Of a DNA stretch of 15,092 nucleotides, positions 7,474 to 15,092 are shown piece after piece. A model generated the notes under the pieces. The model did not search any database, was not told where the DNA came from, and saw nothing but the letters and a program-made list of their open reading frames with translations. The stretch comes from Ramicandelaber brevisporus (lineage: Eukaryota > Kickxellomycota > Ramicandelaberales > Ramicandelaberaceae), in NCBI GenBank assembly GCA_025201865.1, contig MU603071.1, positions 7,391-22,482 of the forward strand, written 5' to 3'. Numbering within the stretch: the stretch's first letter is position 1; every line of letters starts with the position of its first letter. A program made the position numbers and the translations under genes.

Positions 7474-7698
7474 CAAAGCCGGCAATATTTGTTGTTGTTT
7501 GTATCAATGGTTTGAAAGCAAAGGCAAAAAAAAAACGAAAGGCGGTGGTGACTAGAGGCAAGTGAAGCAGGGCAGGAAGGAGGATGGGGGAGCAGAAGTA
7601 TAGTTGGCCGGAGTGGACAGTAGTGCGTCTGCGTTCTGCTATTTATGCTACTCTCAGCAAGACTGGCGCTGCTATTGGCCCGACGACACTCTCCTTTC
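7474..7698 (-). promoter_or_regulatory. Propeller gene promoter with pyrimidine-rich leader and possible TATA box
   Basis: This 225-base gap lies between the propeller start and the stop of the WD40 gene, both minus strand. Bases about 7505-7600 are purine-rich on the plus strand, including a run of A, so the transcript leader is pyrimidine-rich. CATAAATA on the minus strand (7647-7640) is a TATA-like site about 170 bases before the start codon, only 52 bases past the WD40 stop. The WD40 3' UTR must therefore overlap this promoter. Confidence 0.45.
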
Positions 7699-9171
7699 TC
7701 ACAGAACCCAAAGTGTGACACTCAAGTCGGCCGCACCTGCTGCTACGAAACTTTCCACACCACTTTCCAAATGCGTTTGCGTCGTTGAATGAATGCGATT
7801 TGTTTGTTGGCACGAAAGTGTAACTGACGTAACTCGGTGCCTGTGCTCAGCTAGATTTCCCAACAAGCTGAGTGATTTCCCAGCAAACACTCCAATGTCT
7901 CCATCCCAGCCCGCAACAACCACCACTTTCCCATCATATCTTACACAAATGTCATTCGCGCTGTTGATGACCCCAACCCCAGCATCGTCAGTGCTTGGAG
8001 GAACCAAGTATTGTTGGCGGCGGTAGGGATGCAAAGGCGTGGGATTGCTCAAGCGACCGCGTGCCTCACTGTCCAAACTGGAATGCCGACCGTCACTGCG
8101 CTCGAATGGTGGTGATGTTCCACCAACAGCTGCCAGCGAATCATCCTCATCGAGCGTGAACTGTCTCAGATAGCTGTCAGCTGCCGCTGTGTACGCAAAC
8201 CGAGCATCTGGTGAAACTGCGATGGAGAAGATTGTCTGTTCGTGGACTCTGTGCCGCCATACAACGTGTGGGACACACGAATCGAGGTCGATGGTGCGGT
8301 CAATGTACTCGATCGGATCCGTAAATGGATCGTTGTCGCCAGAGCTGTCATCGAGAAGAGTTGCAGACAAGTCAGTATTCCAACGCCACAGTACAACACT
8401 GCCGTCATCGTGAGCTGTCAACAGCCGCAATCCATCATCAGCTGCGTCATCAGATGGCTGTCGTCGATACAGCGAAAGAGCCATGCACAATCCTGCCGTA
8501 TCCGTCACATGCTTTGGAATCTGCCATGTCGAGCAAATGTGTGTCTTCATTCCATCAGCTCTATCAGAGAGTTCCAGTTGACCAGTCTCTTCGTTCAGCA
8601 CAAACTTTAGTCGAACCATGGTGAGTGCTATGCGAGAGTTGGTTGCATTAACATGATGGGCAATCACCAGCGTGGCATTGGCCTCTTTAACTGGCTCGTT
8701 TGATGACACGGGTGGTGTGATATCCAACATTGACAATCTGCAGAATGTGATGGCATCTCCAGGCATTCTCAAAACCTCAGTGAGTGTCGCCAGCTCATCT
8801 TCCAAGCCAGGCACATTATCCGGATCAAGCTGCGCAGCTGCATCCTCGCACCGCAATCTCCATATCCGAATGAGATTGTCTCGCCCATATGTCACAATAA
8901 CTTGATCTCGGAAGAACGGCAGGTCATGATGAGGCGATTGCCCAGTATGTGCCGAATAGGCTTGGAGAACTGGTGCTGCCACAGATACGATGCTGTTGGA
9001 GTGTGCTTGCTGAATGCTACAGACTTTGCGTAGTAATCTGCGACTCCAAACGATCAGCTGCCCGCTCGCATCTCCAGAAACGAGGAACCGACCATTGTCA
9101 CAGACTGTGAACGCCAAGCCGCTGATCGCGTCGACGTGACCACGCAGTGTTGCTAGCAATCGAGGACTCAT
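7699..9171 (-). CDS. WD40 protein of the GNB1L / ASTRA-associated protein 1 (ASA1) family
   Basis: The 490-residue WD40 propeller has a typical family layout. An N-terminal repeat pair reads LRGHVDAISGLAF (9-21), FLVSGDASGQLIVW (29-42) and QAHSNSIVSV (55-64). It is followed by VIVTYGRDNLIRIWRL (91-106), the GRD-type blade characteristic of this family. A middle blade is at 248-264 (LRLLTAHDDGSVVLWRW) and another at 313-338. The C-terminal signature at 398-430 (GVGVINSANDICVRYDGK then AGWDGDIGVFAGK) and the last blade VAAGAADLSVTLWVL (476-490) match GNB1L/ASA1. In yeast Asa1 belongs to the ASTRA complex, and human GNB1L works with the TELO2-TTI1-TTI2 co-chaperone to stabilise PIKK kinases such as ATM and mTOR. 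The same role is inferred here. Acidic or polar insertions lie at 237-247, 272-290 and 340-396. The start codon lies only 80 bases past the stop of the upstream M28 gene. Confidence 0.8.
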   Translation of the reverse strand: MSPRLLATLRGHVDAISGLAFTVCDNGRFLVSGDASGQLIVWSRRLLRKVCSIQQAHSNSIVSVAAPVLQAYSAHTGQSPHHDLPFFRDQVIVTYGRDNLIRIWRLRCEDAAAQLDPDNVPGLEDELATLTEVLRMPGDAITFCRLSMLDITPPVSSNEPVKEANATLVIAHHVNATNSRIALTMVRLKFVLNEETGQLELSDRADGMKTHICSTWQIPKHVTDTAGLCMALSLYRRQPSDDAADDGLRLLTAHDDGSVVLWRWNTDLSATLLDDSSGDNDPFTDPIEYIDRTIDLDSCVPHVVWRHRVHEQTIFSIAVSPDARFAYTAAADSYLRQFTLDEDDSLAAVGGTSPPFERSDGRHSSLDSEARGRLSNPTPLHPYRRQQYLVPPSTDDAGVGVINSANDICVRYDGKVVVVAGWDGDIGVFAGKSLSLLGNLAEHRHRVTSVTLSCQQTNRIHSTTQTHLESGVESFVAAGAADLSVTLWVL

Positions 9172-9251
9172 CGCGACTCAGTGTTTGTTGTTCGTTTCTT
9201 CTTCTTCAAAAGTTAGCAAGGTAGATTCACACACAAAAAGGAGGAGAGAGT
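9172..9251 (-). promoter_or_regulatory. Very short gap holding the WD40 gene promoter
   Basis: Only 80 bases separate the stop of the M28 peptidase gene from the start of the WD40 gene on the same strand. No TATA-like element is visible. Either the WD40 promoter overlaps the M28 coding end, or the two share a transcript. Confidence 0.4.
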
Positions 9252-10775
9252 TTAAACATCATCGGCAACAGCGTAAGCCCAAACTGCGAGTGCAGACGCA
9301 GCATTGGAGACATGGCGCGGATCAAGAACCTCCATGCGGTCAGCTGCAGTGTGATGGAACACAAAGTATCCATTGGTGCCCTTCTTTGCATCTGGGCGAT
9401 TGCCCGAGATGACATCGCGGCTGACCCATCCAGCACATGGAACGCCAAGCTCGCAAAGCGGCGCAATATCCTCACCTGGACTATAAGTGACGCGAAGGAC
9501 ATGGCCGTAATCCTTCTTACCGAGCAGCGAGCGACCAATGTGCTTAATCTTGCGATACGCGCTCTCATTGCCCAAGAACTCGATTCCCCAAGGCTCAAAC
9601 ACGCCAATGTCAGACTCAAATGCCATGACGTGCTTCTCGTGAGTGTTGCCGGCAGCCTGAGCAGCATAGACTTGAGCGCCGCGAGTTCCATTTTCTTCGT
9701 TGGCAAACATTACAACACGAATGGTGCGACGCGGCTTCAATCCACGCTCGGCAATAAGACGCAGCGCTTCCCAGGCAATAAAGCAGCCGGCGCCGTCATC
9801 CATCGCGCCAATGCCTTTATCCCAGCTGTCAATGTGGCCAGAGATGACAACAATCTCATCAGGGTGGGTGCTGCCTGGAATCTCAAAGATGACATTGTGG
9901 ACATCGGCGCCGTTTTCCACATATGTGGAGTTGAGATGGAGCTTGAGCTTGGGCTCTTGGAACTGATCGCGAGCCGGAGACTCGGAGAGGTGAGCGGCAT
10001 CGACACGCTTGAGCATTCGCTCAATGAGGGCAACATCTTCGTGCGTGATGGCAGCGTTTGGAATGGTGGAGCGAAGCGATCCACCGGTGTGTGGGGTGGC
10101 ATGACTGAACGTAGTTGCAGATTTCACCAACGACGCCACAGCACCACGAGAAGCTGACCATTCAGCGCCAAAATGACGGAACCGGCTGTTGTATCCCGTG
10201 TAAGTTGGATTCCAAATCACAATGCGACCTGCCACGGCGTCATCTGGAAGAGCGTCCAATTCTTCCTTTGAGCGCACCACTACAACTGGAGCCTCGATGC
10301 CTTCAGCTGGCGTTGGAATAGTGTTTCCCAGACCAAGAACAGCCAGAGAAACGGGACCGCGCGGCAGACCGTGCAGTTGAAGGGACTCATGATGACGCAA
10401 CCACAAGTTGGCAGTAACGGGCTGCTTACGAACCTCGAAGCCATCAACCTTGGAAGCGTAATCGACGATCCAGTCAATGCTGCGCTTCTCGCCCTCAGAG
10501 CCGGTGACACGCGAGCCGTACAGGTCAGTCATCTCGGCAAGCCGATCCCATGCGACTGTGCTACTGTCGGCGCCTTCAAAAAGCTTGGCAGCGGCCTCCT
10601 TGAGGTGCTGGTCGCGGTAGTGATTGTGGCCCTTGGTATCGCGTTCAGCCGAGAACGAGGACGAGGACGCGAACGAGGACGCGCCGAGGATGGTGTGCTG
10701 GGCTGGTGAGGCTGTAGCAAGCTGCAGCGACGCGGCGGCAGCCAGAATAAACGGGGCGAGAAGAAGGCGTTTCAT
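9252..10775 (-). CDS. Secreted M28 metallopeptidase, carboxypeptidase Q-like
   Basis: The 507-residue di-zinc peptidase resembles animal carboxypeptidase Q (plasma glutamate carboxypeptidase, about 470 residues), which releases amino acids from small peptides. The ATG at 10775 opens a signal peptide (MKRLLLAPFILAAAASLQLATA), so it should act in the secretory or lysosomal system or outside the cell. The N-terminal domain includes LYGSRVTGSEG (85-95). An inserted PA-like domain spans about 130-260 (APVVVVRSKEELDALP, AGRIVIWNP). All catalytic motifs are present: SGHIDSWDKG with zinc ligand His314; GAMDDGAG with bridging Asp326 or Asp327; ANEENGTRG with Glu360/Glu361 (catalytic base and ligand); FESDIG with Asp389; and FHHTAADRM with His474 or His475. 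The protein therefore looks active. A sequon occurs at NST (282-284). Its promoter is shared with the divergent AMMECR1 gene. Confidence 0.88.
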   Translation of the reverse strand: MKRLLLAPFILAAAASLQLATASPAQHTILGASSFASSSSFSAERDTKGHNHYRDQHLKEAAAKLFEGADSSTVAWDRLAEMTDLYGSRVTGSEGEKRSIDWIVDYASKVDGFEVRKQPVTANLWLRHHESLQLHGLPRGPVSLAVLGLGNTIPTPAEGIEAPVVVVRSKEELDALPDDAVAGRIVIWNPTYTGYNSRFRHFGAEWSASRGAVASLVKSATTFSHATPHTGGSLRSTIPNAAITHEDVALIERMLKRVDAAHLSESPARDQFQEPKLKLHLNSTYVENGADVHNVIFEIPGSTHPDEIVVISGHIDSWDKGIGAMDDGAGCFIAWEALRLIAERGLKPRRTIRVVMFANEENGTRGAQVYAAQAAGNTHEKHVMAFESDIGVFEPWGIEFLGNESAYRKIKHIGRSLLGKKDYGHVLRVTYSPGEDIAPLCELGVPCAGWVSRDVISGNRPDAKKGTNGYFVFHHTAADRMEVLDPRHVSNAASALAVWAYAVADDV

Positions 10776-11936
<1,161 letters not shown>

Positions 11937-12086
11937 TAATTATAGATTGCTTATTCCAATTCCAATTCTTATTATTCTTCCTCTACTAACTATATCTTTT
12001 TTGTACTACCTTTGTCATGTCTTTTTTCTTATTCGTTTAGTTTAACCTTATAAAGTCTTCCTCTTGTTCTAGCTATGGAAATGGGG
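11937..12086. other. Convergent 3' ends of the AMMECR1 and GST genes
   Basis: This AT-rich 150-base gap separates two stop codons facing each other. No canonical AATAAA was seen on either strand, so polyadenylation signals are either degenerate or lie inside the neighbouring coding sequence. Confidence 0.6.
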
Positions 12087-12773
12087 TTACCATATGATCT
12101 TGTTTGGGAAATCAGCCGCCATCTGTGTGATATTGCGCTCGGCGACATCCTCGTAGTACTTCTTGAGCTTCGGCTCAGCCATGACAGTTTGCACCACCTT
12201 GTTGAACAATGGGGCATCATCTTCATTCAAGTCGTCCTTGAAACCTTCGCGCTCAGTCAGTGTGTACAGCAGCACAGCATACAAATCTGGGATTGTAATC
12301 TTGTCACCAACGTAGTGTCCATTTCCGCCGTTCTTGGCCAAGACGCGCTCGTGGTACTTGATCAGATACTTCAGGTTTCTGTGAAGTCCCTTGACATGTT
12401 CTTCGGCCTTTCCCTCCGTCCAATAGTGTTCATAGATTGAATAGAAGACACGCTCAAACTGGAGACGAAGAGCTGTAATCTGGGCATCTTCGTATTCATT
12501 AGCACCGCCGTATCCAAAGCGATTGGCGAGAAAACGCTCAATAGCAGAGCTCTCAGTCAGCTCAGCAACCACCTTTCCGCTGGCAGCGTCAGTGATACGC
12601 AAGAGAGGAACCTGGCCAAAGGGATACTCGTCCTTGTGCTCCTTCCACGTCTCGAGAGGGGTGAACTTCTCGTCAAACTTGGCATCGCCCAGCGTGAGCA
12701 GCGCGCGGATAATCTCGGCCTTGCCCACGAGCGGATAGTAATCGACAGTGTAGTGGAACTCTTGTGGTGACAT
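12087..12773 (-). CDS. Glutathione S-transferase, tyrosine type (Sigma/Alpha/Mu-like)
   Basis: The 228-residue cytosolic enzyme conjugates glutathione to electrophiles. The start was set at the ATG at 12773 (MSPQEFHYTVDYYPL) because it gives a family-length protein. The frame upstream is pyrimidine-rich leader starting only at a TTG. The thioredoxin-like domain (1-85) shows the likely catalytic Tyr8, KAEIIRALL after strand 1, the cis-proline motif QVPLL (54-58, Pro56) and the glutathione-binding segment TESSAIERFLA (73-83). Sigma, Alpha and Mu enzymes normally have Gln-Ser where this protein has Glu74-Ser75; Glu is more usual in other GST classes. The helical domain has HYVGDKITIPDL (153-164), with the conserved Asp163 of the N-capping box. 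Class assignment is tentative. A strong TATA-like element lies 158 bases upstream. Confidence 0.85.
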   Translation of the reverse strand: MSPQEFHYTVDYYPLVGKAEIIRALLTLGDAKFDEKFTPLETWKEHKDEYPFGQVPLLRITDAASGKVVAELTESSAIERFLANRFGYGGANEYEDAQITALRLQFERVFYSIYEHYWTEGKAEEHVKGLHRNLKYLIKYHERVLAKNGGNGHYVGDKITIPDLYAVLLYTLTEREGFKDDLNEDDAPLFNKVVQTVMAEPKLKKYYEDVAERNITQMAADFPNKIIW

Positions 12774-12887
12774 GGTGTTTACGTTGTATTGTCGTACCGG
12801 AGAATAAATGGGAGAGAGATGAAGAGAGAGAGGAAAAGTGAGGGGGAGCTGAGTAAAAGAAAAAAAGTAAAGAGAACGCGTCAGATG

Positions 12888-12924
12888 GACAGACAGACAG
12901 ACAGACAAACAGACAGTCAGTCAG
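12888..12924. repeat. GACA/GTCA tetranucleotide array
   Basis: A run of GACA units with one AAACA interruption passes into GTCA units. On the minus strand it reads TGTC and forms part of the pyrimidine-rich GST leader, directly downstream of the TATA-like element. Confidence 0.85.
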
Positions 12925-12930
12925 CTGATG

Positions 12931-12938
12931 TATTTATA
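12931..12938 (-). promoter_or_regulatory. Probable TATA box of the GST gene
   Basis: The minus strand reads TATAAATA, an exact TATA-box consensus, 158 bases before the GST start codon. Transcription starting about 30 bases downstream would begin in the GACA array and give a leader of roughly 130 bases. Confidence 0.5.
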
Positions 12939-13135
12939 CACCAGAATGAGGAAGCACGGTCCAGTCAGCGTTATGTCATCAAAGCCACAATGTCTGCGAC
13001 AACATCCTTCGATTCTAGAATGTGCACACATCGAATCTGGGCACTCATTCCGCACAGTTCGCGATAAAAAAATTAATTCTCCATCAAATTTTTGTTGTTT
13101 TTTTTGCTTTGCCTTTGCTGATCTCTTGTCGCAAG

Positions 13136-14992
13136 ATGGGCACGCGTTTGGTGGAAGCTTTGGCCATTGCACGCGCTATTAAGCGTGTCAGCTGCGCTGC
13201 AGTGGCGACTGGAGCTGACGGGATTGCTCACGTGTATCGAACTAGTCACATTTTCAGGCAAAGTCCACCTGCTGGTGCAACAGTAACCGCAGCCTCAGCA
13301 CAGCCTGCTCAAGCACCAACAGCGGCAACACATCAACACGACGAACATTTGGCGAATACAGGCATCGATGTCCAGACAGCACCTGATGCGATTCATGATC
13401 GTCCTATAGAACAGCATGAGCCACAAACACCGACATCATCTCAAGCGCCACCACCATCTCATACGCCATATAAAGCAGCATCTCAAGCTCAAACGCAATA
13501 TCATCCACAGCAATCTGAGCCACAACCAGCATCCACATTAGAAAGCGATGTCGATATAGATCCAGTTTTCCGCCCAGCAACATCTGCACAACTGACTGCA
13601 GCACACATGCCCACAACTCGGATTGGTAGATTGATGGGATACGGCACACTCGGTCTCGGTTTGGCTGCTGGTGCATTCACCGAGGCAATTCGCAGATCCA
13701 CGTCTTCTTCTTCATCCTCCACTACGGCAGCAGATGATTCTGCTGCATCAGTCGTCCTGAACGCCGCCAACATTGATCGACTGGTGTCTCATTTATCTCG
13801 CTTACGAGGAGCCGCTTTGAAACTTGGGCAGATGCTCAGTATCCAAGACAATGCATCTCTATCGCCACAATTGTCGCAAATATTGATGCGAGTGCAGAAT
13901 GCAGCTCATTACATGCCTCAAAAGCAGATGGAACAAGTAATGCGTAACGAGCTTGGAAGTGATTGGCGGTCTCACTTTGAAGCATTTGAGGATATTCCAA
14001 TTGCAGCAGCGTCGATTGGTGAAGTCCATGCTGCAGTATTACCTCAACACTCGGTGGGTGGCGAAATGATCAGTGAAGCCAAGCGGAATGTAGTGGTCAA
14101 GGTTCAGTATCCCGGCGTGGCCAAGTCAATCGATTCAGATTTGAACCAGCTGCGGTCATTGCTGCTGTTCTCCAAACTGCTTCCACGCGGTCTCTATCTC
14201 GAAAACACAATTGCTTCAGCACGCCGCGAGCTCGGCTGGGAGACTGACTACCTCCGCGAGGCTGCCAACATCAAGCGATTCCGCTCTCTCCTCGAAAGCG
14301 ACAGTGCATTTATCGTTCCCAAAGTGTACGACGAGTTGACCACTCAGCGCGTATTGACTGTCCAGCGCATGCCAGGCGTGCCATTCGCCTCTCTCGATAT
14401 TGCATCACTTGATCAACCGAGCCGTGACTGGATTGGCGAAAACATTTTGAGACTGGCACTGCGTGAAGTGTTTGAGTTCCGGTTTATGCAAACTGATCCA
14501 AATTGGGGCAACTTTATGTTTGATGCCTCGTCCAAGCGGCCGCGAATTCCATTGCTGGACTTTGGATCAGCACGAGACTTTAGTGACGACTTTGTGCTTA
14601 AATACCGACGACTGCTGGAAGCTGCCGTTGCGAACAATCGTGAAATGTGTGAGCAGTACTCGCTGGATATTGGGTACTTGACTGGATACGAATCAAAGAT
14701 GATGGTGGATGCTCATGTCAACTCAATGCTTGTACTGGCCCAGCCATTCACTCCGGGAGCGTCAGGGAGATTTGATTTTGCAGCACAGGATATTACGACA
14801 AAGGTGCGCGAAAGCATTCCAGTAATGCTGGAGCATAGATTGACGCCGCCGCCAGAGGAGACATACAGTTTACATCGGAAACTGTCAGGTGCGTTTTTGC
14901 TGTGTGCCAAGATTGGTGCCAAGGTGAGGTCTCGCAAATTGTGGGAGGATGTTATGGACAAGTCTCAAAAGGTACTTCCAGATGCAAAATAA
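13136..14992 (+). CDS. COQ8/ADCK (UbiB) atypical kinase for coenzyme Q biosynthesis
   Basis: The 618-residue product belongs to the UbiB family; COQ8 supports the coenzyme Q synthesis complex at the mitochondrial inner membrane through ATPase-type activity. The ATG at 13136 was chosen because MGTRLVEALAIARAIKRVSCAA looks like a mitochondrial presequence; the longer frame begins only at a GTG. A Gln/Pro/Ala/His-rich linker spans 44-135. A glycine-rich transmembrane segment follows (GRLMGYGTLGLGLAAGAF, 164-181). Family hallmarks are complete: KxGQ (Lys229-Gln232), the Ala-rich loop AAASIGEVH (290-298), ATP-site Lys322 (VVVKVQYPG), the ExD motif (Glu369, Asp371, WETDYLREA), QRMPGVPF (410-417), catalytic QTDPNWGNF (Asp454, Asn459), and LLDFGSARDF with metal-binding Asp475. 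Ala-rich loop and KxGQ place it in the COQ8A/B (ADCK3/4) group. The loop reads GEVH where GQVH is usual. The protein appears functional. Confidence 0.92.
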   Translation: MGTRLVEALAIARAIKRVSCAAVATGADGIAHVYRTSHIFRQSPPAGATVTAASAQPAQAPTAATHQHDEHLANTGIDVQTAPDAIHDRPIEQHEPQTPTSSQAPPPSHTPYKAASQAQTQYHPQQSEPQPASTLESDVDIDPVFRPATSAQLTAAHMPTTRIGRLMGYGTLGLGLAAGAFTEAIRRSTSSSSSSTTAADDSAASVVLNAANIDRLVSHLSRLRGAALKLGQMLSIQDNASLSPQLSQILMRVQNAAHYMPQKQMEQVMRNELGSDWRSHFEAFEDIPIAAASIGEVHAAVLPQHSVGGEMISEAKRNVVVKVQYPGVAKSIDSDLNQLRSLLLFSKLLPRGLYLENTIASARRELGWETDYLREAANIKRFRSLLESDSAFIVPKVYDELTTQRVLTVQRMPGVPFASLDIASLDQPSRDWIGENILRLALREVFEFRFMQTDPNWGNFMFDASSKRPRIPLLDFGSARDFSDDFVLKYRRLLEAAVANNREMCEQYSLDIGYLTGYESKMMVDAHVNSMLVLAQPFTPGASGRFDFAAQDITTKVRESIPVMLEHRLTPPPEETYSLHRKLSGAFLLCAKIGAKVRSRKLWEDVMDKSQKVLPDAK

Positions 14993-15092
14993 GATACAGT
15001 CGTTCTCCTTTTATTTAAAAACTAACTCATCAACCATATCTGCTTTCATTGTTATTAGAATTAGGAGAAGTGGAATGCGATTTTGGTCACAG
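14993..15092. other. 3' flank of the COQ8 gene
   Basis: This AT-rich tail runs to the window end. No canonical AATAAA is present on the plus strand. A minus-strand frame is open from the edge to a TAA at 15013-15011 (26 codons), too short to judge as the end of another gene. Confidence 0.5.

Larger units (their letters stand above)
12774..13135. promoter_or_regulatory. Divergent promoter between the GST and COQ8 genes
   Basis: This 362-base gap holds two opposed promoters. Next to GST (12797-12880) it is purine-rich on the plus strand, so the GST leader is pyrimidine-rich. It also contains a GACA array and a TATA-like box (separate entries). Next to COQ8, an AT-rich block at 13063-13100 (GATAAAAAAATTAATT) lies 40-70 bases before the start codon. 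No independent gene was recognised. Confidence 0.55.

Noticed and set aside
9312-10157. 281-codon open frame on the plus strand inside the M28 gene
   Set aside because: It lies wholly antisense to an M28 gene with all catalytic motifs. Its protein shows no recognisable domain, so it is a shadow of the coding bias.
6361-10775. A co-regulated cluster of secreted proteins (propeller, M28, pseudoprotease)
   Set aside because: A housekeeping WD40 gene interrupts them, and nothing links their functions. Ordinary neighbour packing explains the arrangement.
12774-12908. 45-residue N-terminal extension of the GST
   Set aside because: It begins at a TTG and translates pyrimidine-rich leader and the TGTC array. 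The ATG at 12773 gives the normal family length.
13022-13135. 38-residue N-terminal extension of the COQ8 kinase
   Set aside because: It begins at a GTG and runs through AT-rich promoter sequence. The ATG at 13136 gives a good mitochondrial presequence.
15011-15091. Possible C-terminus of a minus-strand gene at the right edge
   Set aside because: 26 open codons are too few to separate from chance, and no motif is visible.

Overview
The window is eukaryotic nuclear DNA. Eight complete protein genes are recognisable and all belong to families typical of eukaryotes: a seven-transmembrane RGS protein, a GPI-anchored trypsin-fold protein, a mitochondrial COQ8/ADCK kinase, a GNB1L/ASA1 WD40 protein, AMMECR1, a glutathione transferase, a carboxypeptidase Q-like M28 peptidase and a secreted beta-propeller. 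Each gene is a single uninterrupted reading frame. No introns are visible, intergenic gaps are 80 to 700 bases, GC content is moderate, and simple repeats and homopolymeric residue runs are common. This suits an intron-poor unicellular eukaryote. The 7TM-RGS and carboxypeptidase Q-like genes would fit a unicellular opisthokont, either a holozoan protist of the Corallochytrium kind or an early fungus. That placement is inference with low confidence. No rRNA, tRNA, mobile element or CRISPR array was seen.

Layout from left to right: 1-507 has no recognised gene. The 7TM-RGS gene (508-3966, minus) is followed by a 701-base gap. Next come the trypsin-like pseudoprotease (4668-5837, minus), a 523-base gap, the secreted streptogramin-lyase-like propeller (6361-7473, minus), the GNB1L/ASA1 homologue (7699-9171, minus) and the M28 peptidase (9252-10775, minus). 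A 381-base divergent promoter separates the peptidase from AMMECR1 (11157-11936, plus). AMMECR1 converges on a glutathione transferase (12087-12773, minus). A second divergent promoter of 362 bases lies between the transferase and the COQ8 kinase (13136-14992, plus).

The genes do not form an obvious pathway. Three products carry signal peptides (pseudoprotease, propeller, M28 peptidase). One is a plasma-membrane signalling protein, one is probably mitochondrial, and the others are probably cytosolic or nuclear. The arrangement looks like ordinary compact gene packing.

The most unusual points are: an RGS domain split by about 415 residues of low-complexity sequence, with both canonical G-alpha-contact asparagines replaced; a GPI-anchored trypsin homologue that has lost the catalytic His and Ser, the activation N-terminus and one disulfide; and pyrimidine-rich leaders on the coding strand just before several start codons. 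These leaders create misleading N-terminal extensions of reading frames. I did not find a convincing new multi-gene system.
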